From Saprospiraceae bacterium (lineage in GTDB: Bacteria; Bacteroidota; Bacteroidia; Chitinophagales; Saprospiraceae), in NCBI GenBank assembly GCA_013001975.1, contig JABDKX010000036.1, forward strand, positions 1-44,926: a stretch of 44,926 bases of DNA, read 5' to 3'. The position numbers and the translations under genes were made by a program. This document shows positions 43,884 to 44,926 of this stretch, piece after piece. The notes under the pieces were generated by a model, which worked only from the letters and a program-made list of their open reading frames with translations, had not been told where the DNA came from and did not search any database. Each line of letters starts with the position of its first letter. Position 1 is the first letter of the stretch.

Positions 43884-44926
43884 ATGACGATATTGATTAA
43901 AAACGCAAAAATTATATTCCCAAAATCAAGTTTGCATAATAAGCAAAAAGATGTGCTTATTAAAAATGGTCTTATCGAAAAAATTGGAAGGAATATTAAA
44001 GATGACAAAGCCAAAGTCATCAAATCCAAAAATTTGCATTGCTCTATTGGATGGTTAGACGTCGGAACGATCTGTGGCGAACCTGGATATGAGCATAGAG
44101 AAACATTTGAGAGTCTCAGTAAGGCTGCATCATCTGGAGGATATACTGGCCTTTGCATTTTTCCGAATACACATCCGCCAATAGATAACAAATCTTCAAT
44201 TCAATACATTCTCAATTCTACAAAGCATTTATTAACTGATTATTATCCAATCGGAGCCGTAAGTAAGGCATGTAAAGGAAAAGAAATCACGGAAATGATC
44301 GATCTTTCAAAAAATGGCGCTATTGCGTTTTCTGACGGTCACAATACCATAGATTCTAATGGTTTGTTTTTGAGAGCTCTTGAATATTTAAAATCTATAA
44401 ATGGATTGCTCATTCATCAACCAAATGATCCTAACTTATCAAATGACAATAACATTCATGAAGGCATTGTCAGTACAAGTTTGGGTTTGAAAGCAAGTCC
44501 CAGTCTGAGCGAGTTTCTTACGATGGAAAGAGATGTGCAATTAGCTAAATATGCTGACTCAAAATTATTGGTTCATCAAATTTCAACTAAAGAAAGCATT
44601 GAGAAACTAAAAGCAACGAAAATTAAAAATATCTTTTCTTCAGTGGCTTACCATAACTTATGTAAGACGGAAAAAGAAATAGAATTGTTTGATGTAAATT
44701 CGAAAGTCAGTCCACCACTAAGATCTGAAGAAGACAAAGAAGCTTTAATAAATGCTGTTTCAAAAGGTGTCATTGATATTATTACAAGTAACCACGTTCC
44801 ATTGGAAGAAGAGTTGAAGAAAAAGGAATTCGTCTATGCTGACGGAGGAGCTATAGGGTTACAAACATGTTTCGGTGCACTAATGACATTTGCACCAAAA
44901 ATAAGTTTATCTAAAATTGTAAATGC
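43884..44926 (+). CDS. Dihydroorotase-like amidohydrolase lacking catalytic residues; 3' partial
   Basis: 347 codons are visible before the window ends. The fold is clearly dihydroorotase-like: GEPGYEHRETFESLSKAASSGGYTGLCIFPNTHPP aligns with the REPG-x-KE...AA-GG-T...MPNT-P block. However, the metal motif D-x-H-x-H reads D59-V-G61-T-I63, and the following R is G65. The later His motif reads LVHQIST where AHVST is usual, and the DHAP Asp is Asn303 in TSNHVPL. All usual metal ligands and the catalytic Asp seem lost. Known inactive homologues include the Pseudomonas PyrC' that supports aspartate transcarbamoylase. It may be a non-catalytic partner or a paralogue with a new role. The ATG is 14 bp after BatA. 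Confidence 0.85.
   Translation, partial: MTILIKNAKIIFPKSSLHNKQKDVLIKNGLIEKIGRNIKDDKAKVIKSKNLHCSIGWLDVGTICGEPGYEHRETFESLSKAASSGGYTGLCIFPNTHPPIDNKSSIQYILNSTKHLLTDYYPIGAVSKACKGKEITEMIDLSKNGAIAFSDGHNTIDSNGLFLRALEYLKSINGLLIHQPNDPNLSNDNNIHEGIVSTSLGLKASPSLSEFLTMERDVQLAKYADSKLLVHQISTKESIEKLKATKIKNIFSSVAYHNLCKTEKEIELFDVNSKVSPPLRSEEDKEALINAVSKGVIDIITSNHVPLEEELKKKEFVYADGGAIGLQTCFGALMTFAPKISLSKIVN

Overview
The window looks like chromosomal DNA of a Bacteroidota bacterium, probably from the Saprospiria/Chitinophagia side of the phylum. The main reasons are two very large secreted proteins ending in the gliding-motility-associated (CHU_C, type-B T9SS sorting) domain, many lipoproteins, AT-rich spacers, several promoter matches to the phylum's TAnnTTTG motif, weak or absent Shine-Dalgarno sites with frequent TTG/GTG starts, and typical families (BatA, TlpA-like lipoproteins, DUF7009, BNR-repeat proteins). 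Species assignment is inference. No tRNA, rRNA, CRISPR array, insertion sequence or prophage was seen.

Layout. 1-5206: 3' part of a giant adhesin-like protein with PKD domains, Ig-like repeats, an SdrD-like module and seven SprB-type repeats. 5318-8399: a two-gene bacterial NHEJ operon, ligD (polymerase-phosphoesterase-ligase) and ku. 8404-9091: two hairpins, a small exported protein and a candidate 56-residue small ORF. 9140-13761 (minus): probable operon of ABC ATPase, FtsX-type permease, lipoprotein and truA, divergent from a TesA-like lipoprotein esterase (the same tesA/ybbA-ybbP arrangement as in E. coli). This is followed on plus by an EamA transporter overlapping a cytosolic periplasmic-binding-protein-like protein. 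16325-19137 (minus): rseP, hscB and an unusual NUMOD4/HNH-like protein with a histone-H1-like Lys/Ala tail. 19331-21764: rsmE, a DUF7009 gene and a Na+/H+ antiporter. 21765-22560: a repeat- and hairpin-rich island around a TfoX-N-like gene. 22560-27522 (minus): a long RluA-type pseudouridine synthase and a BNR-repeat exported protein. 27843-31826: a second giant CHU_C protein with a TTG start just after a 17-bp inverted repeat.

31914-34976 is a three-gene sugar cassette: a GPH-type symporter, a cytosolic GH68/GH32-like five-bladed propeller protein, and a lipoprotein carrying a VOC/PhnB-like domain. 34998-41440 (minus) is an amino-sugar (chitin or peptidoglycan fragment) module: GlcNAc-kinase-like protein, GH20 hexosaminidase lipoprotein, SSS symporter and TlpA-like thioredoxin lipoprotein. 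The expected flow is outside cleavage of terminal GlcNAc, Na+-coupled uptake and phosphorylation. The window ends with a BatA/VWA membrane protein followed by a truncated dihydroorotase-like gene that lacks the metal-binding and catalytic residues.

The most unusual items are the HNH/H1-tail fusion in the rseP-hscB operon, the GH68-like cytosolic protein with its own transporter, the degenerate dihydroorotase linked to BatA, the hairpin array after the antiporter, and the small ORF at 8921. All calls come from reading the sequence; no database search was possible.
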